Origin: Mytilisepta virgata
Lineage: Eukaryota > Mollusca > Bivalvia > Mytilida > Mytilidae
Assembly: GCA_028015205.1 (NCBI GenBank)
Contig: CM051517.1
Location: 12,076,501-12,140,500, forward strand
Length of the DNA: 64,000 nucleotides
Direction: 5' to 3'
Shown here: piece by piece, positions 1 to 11,570 of the stretch
Layout: every line of letters starts with the position of its first letter
Numbering within the stretch: position 1 is the stretch's first letter
Notes under the pieces: generated by a model
Told to the model about the DNA's origin: nothing
The model's database searches: none
What the model saw: only the letters and a program-made list of their open reading frames with translations
Position numbers and translations under genes: made by a program

Positions 1-1512
1 CATCTTGGTTCACAGTCAACGAAATCAGACACATTCTGAAAGAGGACCTCCTAAGGACCAATGCTGCCAAGTCTGCCTCCAATATGTCAAGTGGTTTCAG
101 ACAAAAAGATTTTTCAATGAATTTTTCCATAGGGCCCTATGTTAAACTAATTTCGGGTGTGGCGGCCATCTTGGTTGACAGTCTGGGTCAACGCACAAAA
201 TTCTGAAAGAGGACCATCTAAGGACCATTGCTACCAAGTCTAATTCTAATTGGCTTAGTTGTTTCAAACGAGAAGATTTCTGAGTGAATTTCCCATAGGG
301 TCCTATGTTAAACTAAGTTCTGCTGTGGCGGCCATCTTGGTTCATAGTCCATGAAATCAGACACATTTCTGAAAAAAGACCTGCTAAGGACCAATTTTGC
401 CAAGTCTGGCTCCAATATTCCAAGTGGTTTCAGACAAGAAGATTTTCCAATGAATTTTCCTATAGGGCCCTATGTTAAACTAAGTTCGGTTGTGGCGGCA
501 ATCTTGGTTGACAGTCCAGGTCATCGGACACACCTCTGTAAGAGGACCATCTAAGGACCATTGCTGCCAAGTCTGGTTCCAATTGGTCAAGTGGTTTAAG
601 ACAAGAAGATTTTTCAATGAATTTTCCTATAGGGCCCTATGTTAAACTAAGTTCGGCTGTGGCGGCCATCTTGGTTAACAGTCCGGGTCATGGGAGATAT
701 TTCTGAAAGAGAACCTCCTAAGAACTATTACTGCCAACTTTGGTTGCAACTGGACTTCTAGTTTCATATAAGAAGATTTTTGAAAGTCACCCCCCTTTTT
801 TTCTATTTTTAGTAACAGCAGCCATCTCGGTTGGAAGTCGGGGATGCCAGACATAATTTTGGAAGAGGGCCACCCAAGGACCATTCCACCATAGTTTGGT
901 CTCATTTGGCCCAGTGGTTTGAGAGGAAAAGATCTTTAAAGGATAGCTTACGCTGGATGCCGTCTTTAAAGGGCAAAAACTCCTATAAGGGGTCAATCAA
1001 CAACTTTGGTCATGTTGACTTATTTGTAGATCTTACTTTGTTGAACATTTTTGCTGTTTACAATTTGTCTTTATCTATAATAAAATTCAAGATAATAACC
1101 TAAAACTGCAAAATTTCCTTAAAATTAACAATTCAGGGGCAATAACCCAACAAAGGGTTGACCGATTCGTCTGAAAATTTCATGACGGGTAGATCTTGAC
1201 CTGATGAACATTTTTAACCTTAGTCAGTTTTGCTCTAATTGCTTTAGTTTTTGAGATATAAGACAAAAACTGCAGTTTACCCCTATGTTCTATTTTTAGC
1301 CATGTCGGCCATGTTGGTTGGTAGGCGGGGTCATCGGACACATTTTTTAAACTAAATACCCTAATGATGCTTGTGGCCAAGTTTGGTTCAATTTGGCCTA
1401 GTAGTTTCAGAGGAGAAGATTTTTGTAAAAGTTAACAGACGACGACGACGGACGACGGACGCCAAGTGATGAGAAAAGCTCACTTGACCCTTTGGGTCAG
1501 GTGAGCTAAAAA
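1..1512 (+). mobile_element. family A element, 5' end outside window
   Basis: About five units of the 165 bp array (each with GTGGCGGCCATCTTGG) fill 1-790. The family A core follows, then a GAC-rich tract and the terminal hairpin at 1477-1507 (arms AGCTCACTTGACCC and GGGTCAGGTGAGCT, loop TTT), then AAAAA. The array, core and end match the complete copy at 7610-9427. Short reading frames here are by-products of the array and are not genes. Confidence 0.65.
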
Positions 1513-2806
1513 TGACATCATAGTCATATGGATGCCAAATTTTAAATATACATAATTTAAAAGCAGTTTAGATAAGATAAACAAAAAAGCTTCATCAGCA
1601 CATTTTTTATTGGCAAATTTCCAATTGAATTTGTTAATAATAAAGTTTTGATAACAGGGCACACATATCAATTTCTTGCTATTGCGCAATACTGTGCAAT
1701 TGAAAATTTCTTCAAATATTTGACACATAATAGGTTTCTGACACAGAATAACTGAAATCAAAGAACTTAGAATTGGTCATATGATTTGAATTTATATTCA
1801 ATTTTTTGCTTCTTGTGTAATACAATATGCTGTGGAGAATTGCCCCCCCCCCCCAAAAAAAAAAATAATTTACCCCCTTTTTAGCTTTAATTTTGGACCC
1901 CGATTTGGACCAACTTGAAAACTGGGCCCATAATAAAAAAACTAAGTACATGTTTAGATTCAGCATATCAAAGAACCCCAAGAATTCAATTTTTGTTAAA
2001 ATCAAACTAAGATTAATTTTGGACCCTTTGGACCTTAATGTAGACCAATTTGAAAACGGGACCAAAAATTAAGAATCTAAATGCACGGTTAGATTCGGCA
2101 TATCAAAGAACCCCAATAGTTCAATTTTCAATGAAATCAAACAAAGTTTTATTTGGACCCCGATTTGGACCAACTTGAAAACTGGGCCCATAATAAAAAA
2201 ACTAAGTACATGTTTAGATTCAGCATATCAAAGAACCCAAAGAATTCAATTTTTGTTAAAATCAAACTAGGTTTAATTTTGGACCCTTTGGACCTTAATG
2301 TAGACCAATTTGAAAACGGGACCGAAAATTAAGAATCTAAATGCACGGTTAGATTCGGCATATCAAAGAACCCCAATAGTTCAATTTTCAATGAAATCAA
2401 ACAAAGTTTAATTTTGGACCCTTTTGGCCCCTAATTCCTAAACTGTTGGGACCAAAACTCCAAAAATCAATCCCAACCTTCCTTTTGTGGTCATAAACCT
2501 TGTGTTAAAATTTCATAGATTTCTATTTACTTATACTAGAGTTATTGTGCGAAAACCAAGAACAATGCTTATTGGGCCCTTTTTTGGCCCCTAATTCTTA
2601 AACTGTTGGGACCAAAACTCCCAAAATCAATTCCAACCTTCCTTTTGTGGTCATAAACCTTGTGTTTAAATTTCATAGATTTCTATTAACATATACTAAA
2701 GTTATAGTGCGAAAACCAAATGTCTTTGGACGCTGACGACGGACGACGACGCCGCCGCCAACGTCATACCAATATACGACCGCAAAAATTTTGCGGTCGT
2801 ATAAAA
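1513..2806 (+). mobile_element. family B element, 5' end not typical
   Basis: The core has two alternating blocks (TTGGACCCTTTGGACCTTAA and AATCTAAATGCACGGTTAGA, the second followed by GGCATATCAAAGAACCCC) and a (C)n(A)n tract near 1842-1865. It ends with a GAC/GCC-rich tract and the hairpin at 2774-2802 (arms ATACGACCGCAAAA and TTTTGCGGTCGTAT), then AAAAA. The expected 5' hairpin and ATACGACCGCA are not seen at the left, so this copy is probably 5'-truncated. Confidence 0.6.
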
Positions 2807-2807
2807 A

Positions 2808-4164
2808 CTAAGTGGAATATCTGGGTCATCAGACACAATTCTGAAAGAGGGCCATCTAAGGACCATTACTACCAAGTCTAGTTCTAATTGGCTTAGTGGT
2901 TTCAGACAAGAAGATTTTTGAGTGAATTTCCCATAAGGTCCTATGTTAAACTAAGTTCGTCTGTGGTGGCCATTTTGATTCGAATTCCATGAAATCTGAC
3001 ACCTTTCTGAAAGAGGACCTCCTAAGGACCATTGCTGGGAAGTCTAATTTCAATTGGTCAAGTGGTTTCAGACAAGAAGATTTTTCAATGAATTTTCCAT
3101 AAGGGCCCCATGTTAAACTAAGTTCTGTTGTGGCGGCCATATTGTTTGACAATCTGGTTCATCAGACACTATTCTGAAAGAGGACTGTCTAAGGACCATT
3201 GCTACCAAGTCTAGTTCTAATTGGCTTAGTGGTTTCAGACAAGAAGATTTTTAAATGAATATTCCTATAGGGTCCTCTGTTAAACTAAGTTTGGCTAAGG
3301 CGGCCATCTTGGTTTACAGTCCAGGTCATCAGACATATTTCTGAAAAAGAATCTAAGGACCATTACTGCAAAGTTTGGTTCCAATTGTGTCAGTAGTTTC
3401 ATAGAAGATTTTTGAAATTCATTCCCCCTTTTTTTCTATATTTAGTAACAGCAGCCATGTCGGTTGGAAGTCGGGGATGCCAGGCATTAAATTGGAAGGG
3501 GGCCACCCAAGGACCATTCCAACAAAGTTTGGTCCCAATTGGCCTAGTGGTTCAGAGGAGAAGATCTTTAAAGGAAAGTTTACGCCAAATGCCGTCTTTA
3601 AAGGGAAAAAACTCCTATAAGGGGTCAATCAATGATCTTGGTCATGTTGACTTATTTGTAGATCTTACTTTGTTGAACATTTTTGCTGTTTACAGTTTGT
3701 CTTTATCTATAATAATATTCAAGATAATAACCTAAAACTGCAAAATTTCCTTAAAATTAACAATTCAGGGGCAATAACCCAAAAAATGGTTGACCGATTC
3801 GTCTGAAAATTTCATGGCAGGTAGATCTTGACCTGATAAACATTTTTACCCCATGTCAGTTTTGCTCTAAATGCTTTAGTTTTTGAGATATAAGACAAAA
3901 ACTGCAGTTTACCCCTATGTTCTATTTTTAGCCATGGTAGCCATGGTGGCCATGTTGGTTGGTAGGGTGGGTCATCGGACACATTTTTTAAACTAGATAC
4001 CCCATTGATGCTTGTGGCCAAGTTTGGTCCCATTTGGCGAAGTAGTTTCAGAGGAGAAAATTTTTGTAAAAGTGAACAGACGACGACGGACGCGGGACGA
4101 CAGACGACGGACGCCAAGTGATGAGAATAGCTCACTTGACCCTTTGGGTCAGGTGAGCTAAAAA
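2808..4164 (+). mobile_element. family A element, 5'-truncated
   Basis: It starts mid-unit in the 165 bp array (about 2808-3410), continues with the core (CTATATTTAGTAACAGCAGC and later blocks), and ends in a GAC-rich tract and a terminal hairpin at 4129-4159, the same as in the copy at 1-1512. It directly follows the 3' end of the family B element, so the 5' part of this copy was lost or displaced by that neighbour. Confidence 0.6.
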
Positions 4165-4545
4165 TGGACAATCAAGAAACTCATCCAGGTCACTCAAGCA
4201 TGAAATTGAGGTCAAGGTCAAAAGGCAGGTATCATACGTCATGTACCCACCAAGAACTATCTATTGACCAAATATGGTAGGTCTAGGTATTATAGTTGCT
4301 GAGAAATGGACCTAACCATGAAACTTGGACCCAGATTTTATGTATATGCTTATGAAGTCAGTGAACCAAGAAAATGAGGTCAGGGTCACAAGACATGTAT
4401 ACTGTAGCAAACCTTATACGATAAGCTATCTGTGGACCATAGATCTTAATTGTATGTATTATATGTGCAAAGTTGTTAAAGTTTTAAAACATTTTATGCT
4501 GCCATATCTATATCTCACATTCGCAGGCGAGACAAAAATAATATA
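4165..4545 (+). repeat. family C-like fragment with 3' end
   Basis: It contains ATGAAATTGAGGTCAAGGTC and a related later block (GAACCAAGAAAATGAGGTCA), both similar to the unit of the family C arrays. It closes with GCAGGCGAGACAAAAA, the complement of the family C 5' repeat TGTCTCGCCTG. No hairpin left arm or GC-rich tract is evident. Probably a decayed copy. Confidence 0.4.
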
Positions 4546-5430
4546 TAAAAGTAATTACACTTAATTACACAATTTTTTAAGAGAAGTTAACAATAAATAT
4601 TGTAAATAAACTGAAAATATTTTTTTCCCTTCAGCTCAAATATATGCACTAATTATATCTTTTGAAATCAAACAAAAGAAGATTCATGGCTCAGAAATGA
4701 CTTGATTCCTGAATGGTAAAACATTTAATTAAAACCTAGAGAAATAAATCTTTTTTATTGGAATTTGATACTACAACTGATGCACCAATTCTACCCCTGG
4801 TAGTGCCAGAAAAGACATTGACAAGGGAAGACTTATCATTAATATAAATTCTGAAGGGTAAGAAATCACAAGAAACTAGATGGATGGATTGTTTAACGTC
4901 CAGTGGCAACCAGGTGTACATCAGGACGAGAACATGTTGATATGATAATGAATATGAACCCTGCTTTGTACTAGACCGACACGCTGAGTCAGAAAATTTC
5001 ATGGCAAGTAGATCTTGACCTGTTGAACATTTTTACCCCGTCAGTTTTGCTCTAAATGCTTTAGTTTTTCTGTAATAAGCCAAAAACTGTAGTTTACCTA
5101 TATGTTCTATTTTTAGCCATGTCGGCCATTTTGGTTGGCAGGCGGGGTCACCGAACATATTTTTTAAACTAGATACCCTAATGATGCTTGTGGCCAAGTT
5201 TGGTTCCATTTGGTCCAGTAGTTTCAGAGGAGAAGATTTTTGTAAAAGTTAACAGACGATGATGGACGACACACGCCAAGTGATATGAACAGCTCACTTG
5301 ACCCTTTCAAGTCATATATAACATATCATATATCATATAGAGTTACTGATTACCCCTAAGCGTGAAGGACAACGGACGGGGTCGAGCGGCTACTACACCT
5401 GCTTTCACCGTTGGTGACGCAGGTAAAAAC
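4546..5430. repeat. mixed repeat fragments: family A 3' part and another hairpin end
   Basis: 4546-4870 shows nothing recognisable. 4878-4985 resembles a dispersed fragment (GGATGGATTGTTTAACGTCC onwards). 4990-5308 is a family A core fragment up to CCAAGTGAT...AGCTCACTTGACCC, with the right hairpin arm missing. 5365-5415 has GGACAACGGACGGGG followed by an imperfect hairpin (arms ACCTGC..TCACC and GGTGA.GCAGGT) and AAAAA. This has the same layout as the other families but an unrelated sequence. No gene is supported here. Confidence 0.4.
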
Positions 5431-5656
5431 ATAAATACACTTACTTGGACCAAGCATGCATTAACCAATTAACTCCATCTAACTGGTAATCTCTCAGTTG
5501 TAAAGACTCAACACCACCAATACATGATGGTTGGTTCTTAAATGGCTGAAACTTTGGTCGGTATTTCAAAACCTTTTAAGATAAAGGATAAATATTCATA
5601 AAGTGTAAGCAAATGTTTTTAAAAGAATACATTAGTGAAATAGCACTTCTTTCAAG

Positions 5657-6420
5657 ACAAGAGTGGACACACAAAAATGTCTCGCCTGTCGTGTATTTCT
5701 AATGAAAGTAAATGCTATCAGTATTCGAAAAACAGGCCAAAACACAAAAACTTAACTATAACCACTGAACCATGGAAATGAGGTCAAGGTCAGATGACAC
5801 CTGCCAGTTGGACATGTACTCCTTACAATCTATCCATACACCAAATATAGTAGACCTATTGCATACAGTATTCGAAAAACAGGCCAAAACACAAAAACTT
5901 AGCTATAACCACTGAACCATGAAAATGATGTCAAGGTCAGATGACACCTGCCAGTTTCACATGTACACCTTACAATCCTTCCATACACCAAATATACTAG
6001 ACCTACTGCTTATAGTATCTGAGATATGGACTTGACCACCAAAACTTAACCTTGTTCACTGATCCGTGAAATGGGGTCGAGGTCAATTGAAAACTGTCTG
6101 ATGGGGATGAGGACCTTGCAAGATACACACATACCAAATATAGTTATCCTATTACTAATAATAAGAGAGAAATTAACATTACAAAAAATCTTAACTTGTT
6201 TTTCAAGTAGTCACTGAACCATGAAAATGAGGTCAAGGACAATGTACATATGACAGACGGAAACTTCATAACATAAGGCATCTATATACAAAGTATAAAG
6301 CATCCAGGTCTTCCACCTTCTAAAATATAAAGCTTTTAAGAAGTGAGTTCACGCCGCCGCCGCCGGATCACCATCCCTATGTCGAGCTATCTGCGACTAA
6401 AGTCGCAGGCTCGACAAAAA
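5657..6420 (+). mobile_element. family C Helentron-like element, complete short copy
   Basis: It starts ACAAGAGTGGACACAC with subterminal repeat TGTCTCGCCTG (5678-5688). About two units of a 147 bp repeat follow (GTATTCGAAAAACAGGCC ... AATGAGGTCAAGGTCAGATG), then GCCGCCGCCGCC. The terminal hairpin is at 6380-6416 (outer arms TGTCGAGC and GCTCGACA, inner stem TGCGACT/AGTCGCA), then AAAAA. The right arm matches the complement of the 5' repeat at 9 of 11 positions. It lies 350 bp from the chromodomain 2 exon. Confidence 0.6.
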
Positions 6421-6768
6421 ACCATTTTACATATCTTTTTTTTAACTGTATGCACATGAAGTTTACGTAGAAGGCTGATGATCATCATTTTGCAGGTAAA
6501 AGTATGAACTGTACTCCTTTTTTGGTAATTCATTATATACATGTACTATGAATTGGATCTTCTGTATTACTTTACACTGACACAAATGGGTTTATGGTAT
6601 TGCATACCAAATGGGATTTCGCTACAGGCTTGTATGGGTATTTTTACAACAAATTTTATCTGTTTAAACCTTTCTATTTGTGATCTATCATTTGATAATT
6701 AAATGATAACAGAACAGTTTTCATTTGTCTTAGCATATTTTTCATGTGTCCTAAGTTTCAAAACTCAC

Positions 6769-6956
6769 CTTTGTCAACTTTGAAGGTGTTCTCTGAGACT
6801 TGTTTCTAGCATGATATTCGTCAATGACAGACTGAAATCTACGAGACAGTAGTTCACCATCTTCCCAAGTACAATCACAATAAGGTAGACCAAGCCATTT
6901 GACAAGATAATCTGGATACCCATTGTTCTCATTTGCCATCTTTTGATTTGTATGAG
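6769..6956 (-). CDS. CHD1: CHD1/2-like gene, chromodomain 2 exon (last exon inside window)
   Basis: A 188 bp minus-strand exon has acceptor TTAATTGCAG and donor ACAAAG/GTGAGT. It encodes AHTNQKMANENNGYPDYLVK, WLGLPYCDCTWEDGELLS, RRFQSVIDEYHARNKSQRTP and SKLTK, ending in phase 0. The YLVKWLGLPYxxCTWED core is chromodomain 2, and the tail leads to the usual K-x-L-K-Q-R-P-R-F junction before the SNF2 ATPase. That junction, the two ATPase lobes and the DNA-binding region are not seen in 1-6768, so the gene continues beyond the left edge. The upstream intron (about 3.6 kb) holds the 7474-10469 TIR element. Confidence 0.95.
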
Positions 6957-7473
6957 CTGCAATTAAATTGGAAACCTGATGAACTAAATAATCACTTCAT
7001 AAACACATGTACCAAAAGCCACTATGACCTGTTTGGCAATATTTAATTTTCATGTTATACCCTTAATATAACACCATCTGATTCATTCTTCACAATGCCT
7101 CAAAATGACATGACAAGAGGAACATTAAAATCTAAGATTTAAAGATATACATGTAGATTTAGTCTGTATAACTGAAGCAAATGGTCATCTCATTCAGTCA
7201 CATGTCTTATTTTCCTTGGAAAAAATATACAAAACAATTTGAAAAAATATACCAAAACAATGTGTCAATATCAATGTGTCAATATCAATAAGAACAGATA
7301 CAAACAAGAATATAAGCAGAAAAACATAACAGATTTGAACCATTATAATGCAAAATTGTATTAGTTATAGTCAAATATCAATGATAGAACTAAGTAGCAA
7401 AAATACAAACTTTGGCCCATTATAGGTCATGACTGATGAGGTCTCAGAGGAAGCTGAATATTGAGCATCCTGA
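6957..7473. other. intronic sequence, nothing recognised
   Basis: AT-rich CHD intron sequence between the chromodomain 2 acceptor and the TIR element. A short direct repeat of AATATACAAAACAATTTG-like sequence lies near 7226-7290. No gene, RNA or mobile element end was seen. Confidence 0.5.
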
Positions 7474-7609
7474 GGGCTGTTCCAGAATTAAATTTATGGT
7501 GAAGGCACTTTTTTTTTGCTCCATACCATGCATTAATTTTAATTACCTACCACCCCAATCATGCACAAATTAATAGTGGTAATTATATCCACCATGCATT
7601 AAATTGAAT

Positions 7610-9427
7610 AACTAGAGGCTCTTAAGAGCCTGTATCGCTCACCTGGATTTAACTTTTCACCTTGAGCAGACTTAAAATTTAAGTGTTGCAGTCAATTTGG
7701 CTGGTTTTTCTATATGATTCTATGTTAAACTAATTTCAGCTGTGGCAGTCATCTTGGTTGACAGTCCAGTTTCTAAAAGAGAACCATCTAAGGACCATTT
7801 CTGCTAAGTCTTGTTCAAACTGGCTAAGCGGTTTCAGACTAGAAGATTTTTAAATGAATTTTCCTATAGGGTCCAATATTTAACAAAGGTCGGTGTGGCA
7901 GCAATCTTGGTTGACAATCTGGGTGATCGGACATATTTCTGAAAGAGGACCTCCTAAGGACCAATGCTGCCAAGTCTGGCTCCAATATGTCAAGTGGTTT
8001 CAGACAAAAAGATTTTTCAATGAATTTTTCCATAGGGCCCTATGTTAAACTAAGTTCAGGTGTGGTGGCCATCTTGGTTGTCAGTCTGGGTCATCGCACA
8101 ATATTCTGAAAGAGGACCATCTAAGGACCATTGCTACCAAGTCTAATTCTAATTGGCTTAATTGTTTCAAACGATTTTTGAGTGATTTTCCCATAGGGTC
8201 CTGTGTTAAACTAAGTTCTGCTGTGGCGGCCATCTTGGTTCATAGTCCACGAAATCAGACACATTTCTGAAAAAAGACCTCCTAAGGACCAATGCCGCCA
8301 AGTCTGGCTCCAATATGTCAAGTGGTTTCAGACAAGAAGATTTTTCAATGAATTTTCCCATAGGGCCCTATGTTAAACTAAGTTCGGTTGTGGTGGCAAT
8401 CCTGGTTGACAGTCCGGGTCATCGGACACACCTCTGTAAGAGGACCATCTAAGGACCATTGCTGCCAAGTCTGGTTCCAATTGGTCAAGAGGTTTAAGAC
8501 AAGAAGATTTTTCAATGAATTTTCCCATAGGGCCCTATGTTAAACTAAGTTCGGCTGTGGCGGCCATCTTGGTTAACAGTCCGGGTCATTGGACATATTT
8601 CTGAAAGAGAACCTCCTAAGAACTAATACTGCCAATTTTGGTTGCAACTGGACTTGTAGTTTCATATAAGAAGATTTTTGAAAGTCACCCCCCTTTTTTT
8701 TTCTATTTTTAGTTACAGCAGCCATCTCGGTTGGAAGTCGGGGATGCCAGACATAATTTTGGAAGGGGGCCACCCAAGGACCATTCCACCAAAGTTTGGT
8801 CTCATTTGGCCTAGTGGTTTGAGAGAAAAAGATCTTTAAAGCATAGTTTACGCTGGATGCCGTCTTTAAAGGGCAAAAACTCCTATAAGGGGTCAATCAA
8901 CGATTTTGGTCATATTGACTTATTTGTAGATCTTACTTTGTTGAACATTTTTGCTGTTTAAAATTTGTCTTTATCTATAATAATATTCAAGATAATAACC
9001 TAAAACTGCAAAATTTCCTTAAAATTAACAATTCAGGGGCAATAACCCAACAAAGGGTTGACCGATTCGTCTGAAATTTTCATGACGGGTAGATCTTGAC
9101 CTGATGAACATTTTTACCCCATGTCAGTTTTGCTCTAGTTGCTTTAGTTTTTGAGATATAAGACAAAAACTGCAGTTTACCCCTATGTTCTATTTTTAGC
9201 CATGTCGGCCATGTTGGTTGGCAGGCGGGGTCATCGGACACATTTTTTAAACTAGATACCCTAATGATGCTTGTGGCCAAGTTTGGTTCAATTTGGCCCA
9301 GTAGTTTCAGAGGAGAAGATTTCTGTAAAAGTTAACGGACGACGACGGACGACGGACGACGACGGACGACGGACGCCAAGTGATGAGAAAAGCTCACTTG
9401 ACCCTTTGGGTCAGGTGAGCTAAAAAA
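7610..9427 (+). mobile_element. family A Helentron-like element, apparently complete
   Basis: The 5' end shows AACTAGAGGCTC with a perfect hairpin AGGCTCTTAAGAGCCT (7615-7630) and the subterminal repeat GCTCACCTG (7637-7645). Next comes a tandem array of roughly 165 bp units (about 7680-8690), a unique core with the GTTTCAGAGGAGAAGATTT block, and a (GACGACGGAC)n tract. The terminal hairpin is at 9391-9421, with right arm CAGGTGAGCT complementary to the 5' repeat, followed by AAAAAA. No coding capacity is seen. It interrupts the TIR element 7474-10469, so it is the younger insertion. Confidence 0.7.
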
Positions 9428-9492
9428 CCGTTTAATTCTAAAATTTTGTGATAAAAAAATAAAGTTAATTTGATCTGGCCAAAAAAAAAAAA

Positions 9493-9737
9493 AGAAGTAT
9501 GAAATAGGTTATATAATTTCTAGGCCAGATTCACTCAACCAACTGATCACATCTTCCAAATTCCACTTAGCAACATGCCATGCTGGCGGAAGTGACAATT
9601 TCTGAGGGTCATGGGAGATAACTTGAGGCGAAATAGAGTCTGGAACACGATGACAACCGTTTCTATTTTTTATTTTTTTTGTAACACCATCATAAAACAT
9701 TATCTGAAAAGTTTTCATGAATTTCCAGCCTACTTCA
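9493..9737 (-). CDS. possible exon 2 of a gene fragment: Tudor-like segment plus start of a SAM-like segment
   Basis: On the minus strand an acceptor (TCCTGAAGTAG at about 9738) is followed by an open frame: WKFMKTFQIMFYDGVTKKIK, then NRNGCHRVPD, and after a linker PPAWHVAKWNLEDVISWLSE, SGLEII and a stop. F-x-V/I-x-F-Y-D-G-V-x-K-x-(V/I)-K is typical of a Tudor/PWWP-type beta strand pair (compare PHF20-like proteins). W-N-L-E-D-V-I-S-W-L resembles the first helix of a SAM domain, which is cut off by the stop. Exon 1 would be 10130-10346. It lies inside a TIR-bounded element (7474-10469), so it may be a captured or decayed host fragment. Domain names are tentative. Confidence 0.35.
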
Positions 9738-10129
9738 GGATGACAGGGAGAAGTGACTTCTCTCTCTCAAGCTGACAAGGAGAAGTGGAGAGACACGGAG
9801 AAGTCATTACATGACATTCCAAAGCACCAATCGGCACTATGATTTTGCTTTTTTTCAAGAGCTAGTCTTATTCTACTGTTTTTAATGTTTTTATTAAAGA
9901 AATTCTGATTCATTCTCTGATTTATAGTTCATCTGGGTTAAGGCAAATTAATCTTGCATGCCTTTTAAACCAGTGTACAAAATGCGTACGACAGAGTCAA
10001 CAAAGTTCATAAAATCTAATAACTTCATTCGCAGTATCTTTCTCATTGTTTTTCTCTCTCTCCCTACGGTTAGGGTCGTCTAAATTATTGTTATTCTGGT
10101 TCGACTTACCGTGGTCCAAGTTGTCAGCG

Positions 10130-10346
10130 GGTTGAGCTTACCCATAATTTTCTTATTGGATAATTTCCCTTTGTTTATTGATTGACAAAACTGGCGGCAC
10201 TCAAACTTCGCTTTTGAAACAAGTTCAGGCGATTTGACAATTTTCAGGCCAACTTCGCTTTTGACGAGTTTGGGGCGAAGTGAAACACTACAAGGCGACT
10301 TCTTCGCTTTCCAGTTTTCCAATGAAGGAGAAACACCATGATGCAC
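10130..10346 (-). CDS. possible exon 1 of the Tudor/SAM-like gene fragment
   Basis: An ATG near 10340 on the minus strand opens a frame: MHHGVSPSLENWKAKKSPCS, then a Lys/Ser/Val-rich stretch ending in NKKIMG. A donor (ATGG/GTAAGC) in phase 1 joins in frame to the exon ending at 9493 through its TAG acceptor. A second donor (ACCACG/GTAAGT at about 10109) does not keep the frame. No homology is recognised for this part. Codon use is not distinctive, and a chance reading frame cannot be excluded. It sits just inside the right TIR of the 7474-10469 element. Confidence 0.25.
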
Positions 10347-10600
10347 AAAATGGAATTCAATTTATCACACACCATGGATAATTTTTAAAATGATTTTCCA
10401 CGTACCAGGCATGCAAATTAAATAGCGTTGCCATCTGATCCTACCATACATTTAATTCTGGAACAACCCGGATGGAAATATAAGTTGTTGAGTGTTAATT
10501 AAAATGTTATATCAGAAATAATGTCTACCTCCATCGATTTTTTTTTTTGTGGTGATCCCATATAAACATACATAAAAATTTTAAATCATTAATTTCATAC

Positions 10601-10701
10601 CAATAATTCTCTCAGCATTAATATACTGTTCATATAAATCTTCCATCATTTCTTTTTGTAATTCATAATACTCTACATCTTCAGGTGAGGCTTGTCTCTT
10701 C
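10601..10701 (-). CDS. CHD1: CHD1/2-like gene, inter-chromodomain linker exon (SPEDVEYY block)
   Basis: A 101 bp minus-strand exon lies between acceptor TTGTTAG and donor ATTATTG/GTATGA. Together with split codons it reads WKRQASPEDVEYYELQKEMM and then EDLYEQYINAERIIA. The ASPEDVEYY...L...YQ..ERII segment is almost invariant between chromodomains 1 and 2 of CHD1 and CHD2 and distinguishes subfamily I CHDs from CHD3-9. Its phase fits both sides. This is strong evidence for CHD1/2 rather than another chromodomain protein. Confidence 0.93.
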
Positions 10702-11344
10702 CTAACAATAAAGAAGAAACAGATACCTGATCACAAAGGATACTTAATCCCTCTTCCACACAACCCTCCACCCATTTTTTCTTATCAACTTAAGTATTAA
10801 GCTAACATAAAATTAGTGTGTTTAAAGGTATGTATATATGTAATTTGTAACAGTAGTAAACAATCTGTGACAATATCCTTGAAGAGAAGAGTTCCTTCCA
10901 AACCTTCTGACAATAGGAACATTTAAGACTTAGTATCATTTATATCATCCAAGACATTCTAAGTTCTTTATATATTTATGAAGTATGGAGAGTTTGTGAC
11001 ATTTACCTTGCAGAAAGATATTCATGACATTGTTTCTGATGGTGGGCAACCCAGTACCAAGTATCATTCTTATCTTTCATAACAGTCAAAAGTTCAAAAC
11101 TGGTTACAATTGCATATTTGATATGGGGGATGTACATTTGAACTGTTTGTGATATTTAGATATTGGTTTTGTAAAGTTGAACCCAGTTTATTCAATATCC
11201 CTAATTAACGATATTCTTCACAGCATCCTAACATTCTGGAATAGATACAATTTGTACCAACAGACAAATTAACAAAGTACAATTGTAATCAGATACTAAA
11301 AAGTACCCAAGTTATCAAATCAACATTTTTTTCTATCTTCTTAC

Positions 11345-11570
11345 CAATCTTCAATTTCCTGTAAATTTTTCAAGTAATTTTCAATTTTCTTCAACCCATT
11401 AACTTTCTGTTCTTTAAGATTTTCATATGTTTCCCATGTGTTGTGGATATTTGCCCAGTTTTTCCATTTGATAAGGAACTGTTGTTCCACCTCATTGATA
11501 TTCTCATCACAGCCATCATTTGGATCTCCATTTTCAAGGATATTGTATATTGTTGTTCGACTGCCAGTAG
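11345..11570 (-). CDS. CHD1: CHD1/2-like gene, chromodomain 1 exon
   Basis: A 226 bp minus-strand exon has acceptor TTTGCAG and donor GATTG/GTAAGA. It encodes ATGSRTTIYNILENGDPND and, after an acidic insert, QQFLIKWKNWANIHNTWE, then the helix TYENLKEQKVNGLKKIENYL. The L-I-K-W-K-x-W...NTWE pattern is the chromodomain core. Its aromatic residues in the CHD family help bind methylated H3 lysine 4 in vertebrate CHD1. The insert between strand 1 and the core matches the CHD1/2 arrangement. Residues roughly 291-365 of the assembled fragment come from this exon. Confidence 0.93.

Larger units (their letters stand above)
7474..10469. mobile_element. TIR-bounded DNA element (about 1.2 kb) with a family A element inserted
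   Basis: The ends at 7474-7500 (GGGCTGTTCCAGAATTAAAT...) and 10443-10469 (its reverse complement) match at 25 of 27 positions, making a good terminal inverted repeat. No clear target-site duplication is visible next to the GGG/CCC termini. Removing the nested family A element (7610-9427) leaves about 1.18 kb, which carries the two possible minus-strand exons described above. No transposase is recognised, so it is either non-autonomous or a host-sequence carrier. It lies in the CHD intron between the SPEDVEYY exon and the chromodomain 2 exon. Confidence 0.6.

Noticed and set aside
3412..3735. 107-codon plus-strand frame (MKFIPPFFLYLVTAAMS...) with a signal-peptide-like start
   Set aside because: It lies wholly in the repeated family A core. 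Homologous positions at 831-1103 and 8573-8896 have different frames and stops.
1..6768. SNF2 ATPase exons of the CHD gene downstream of chromodomain 2
   Set aside because: No DEGH-type helicase box or K-Q-R-P-R-F junction was seen in any frame. The stretch is filled with family A, B and C elements, so the exons must lie beyond the left edge.
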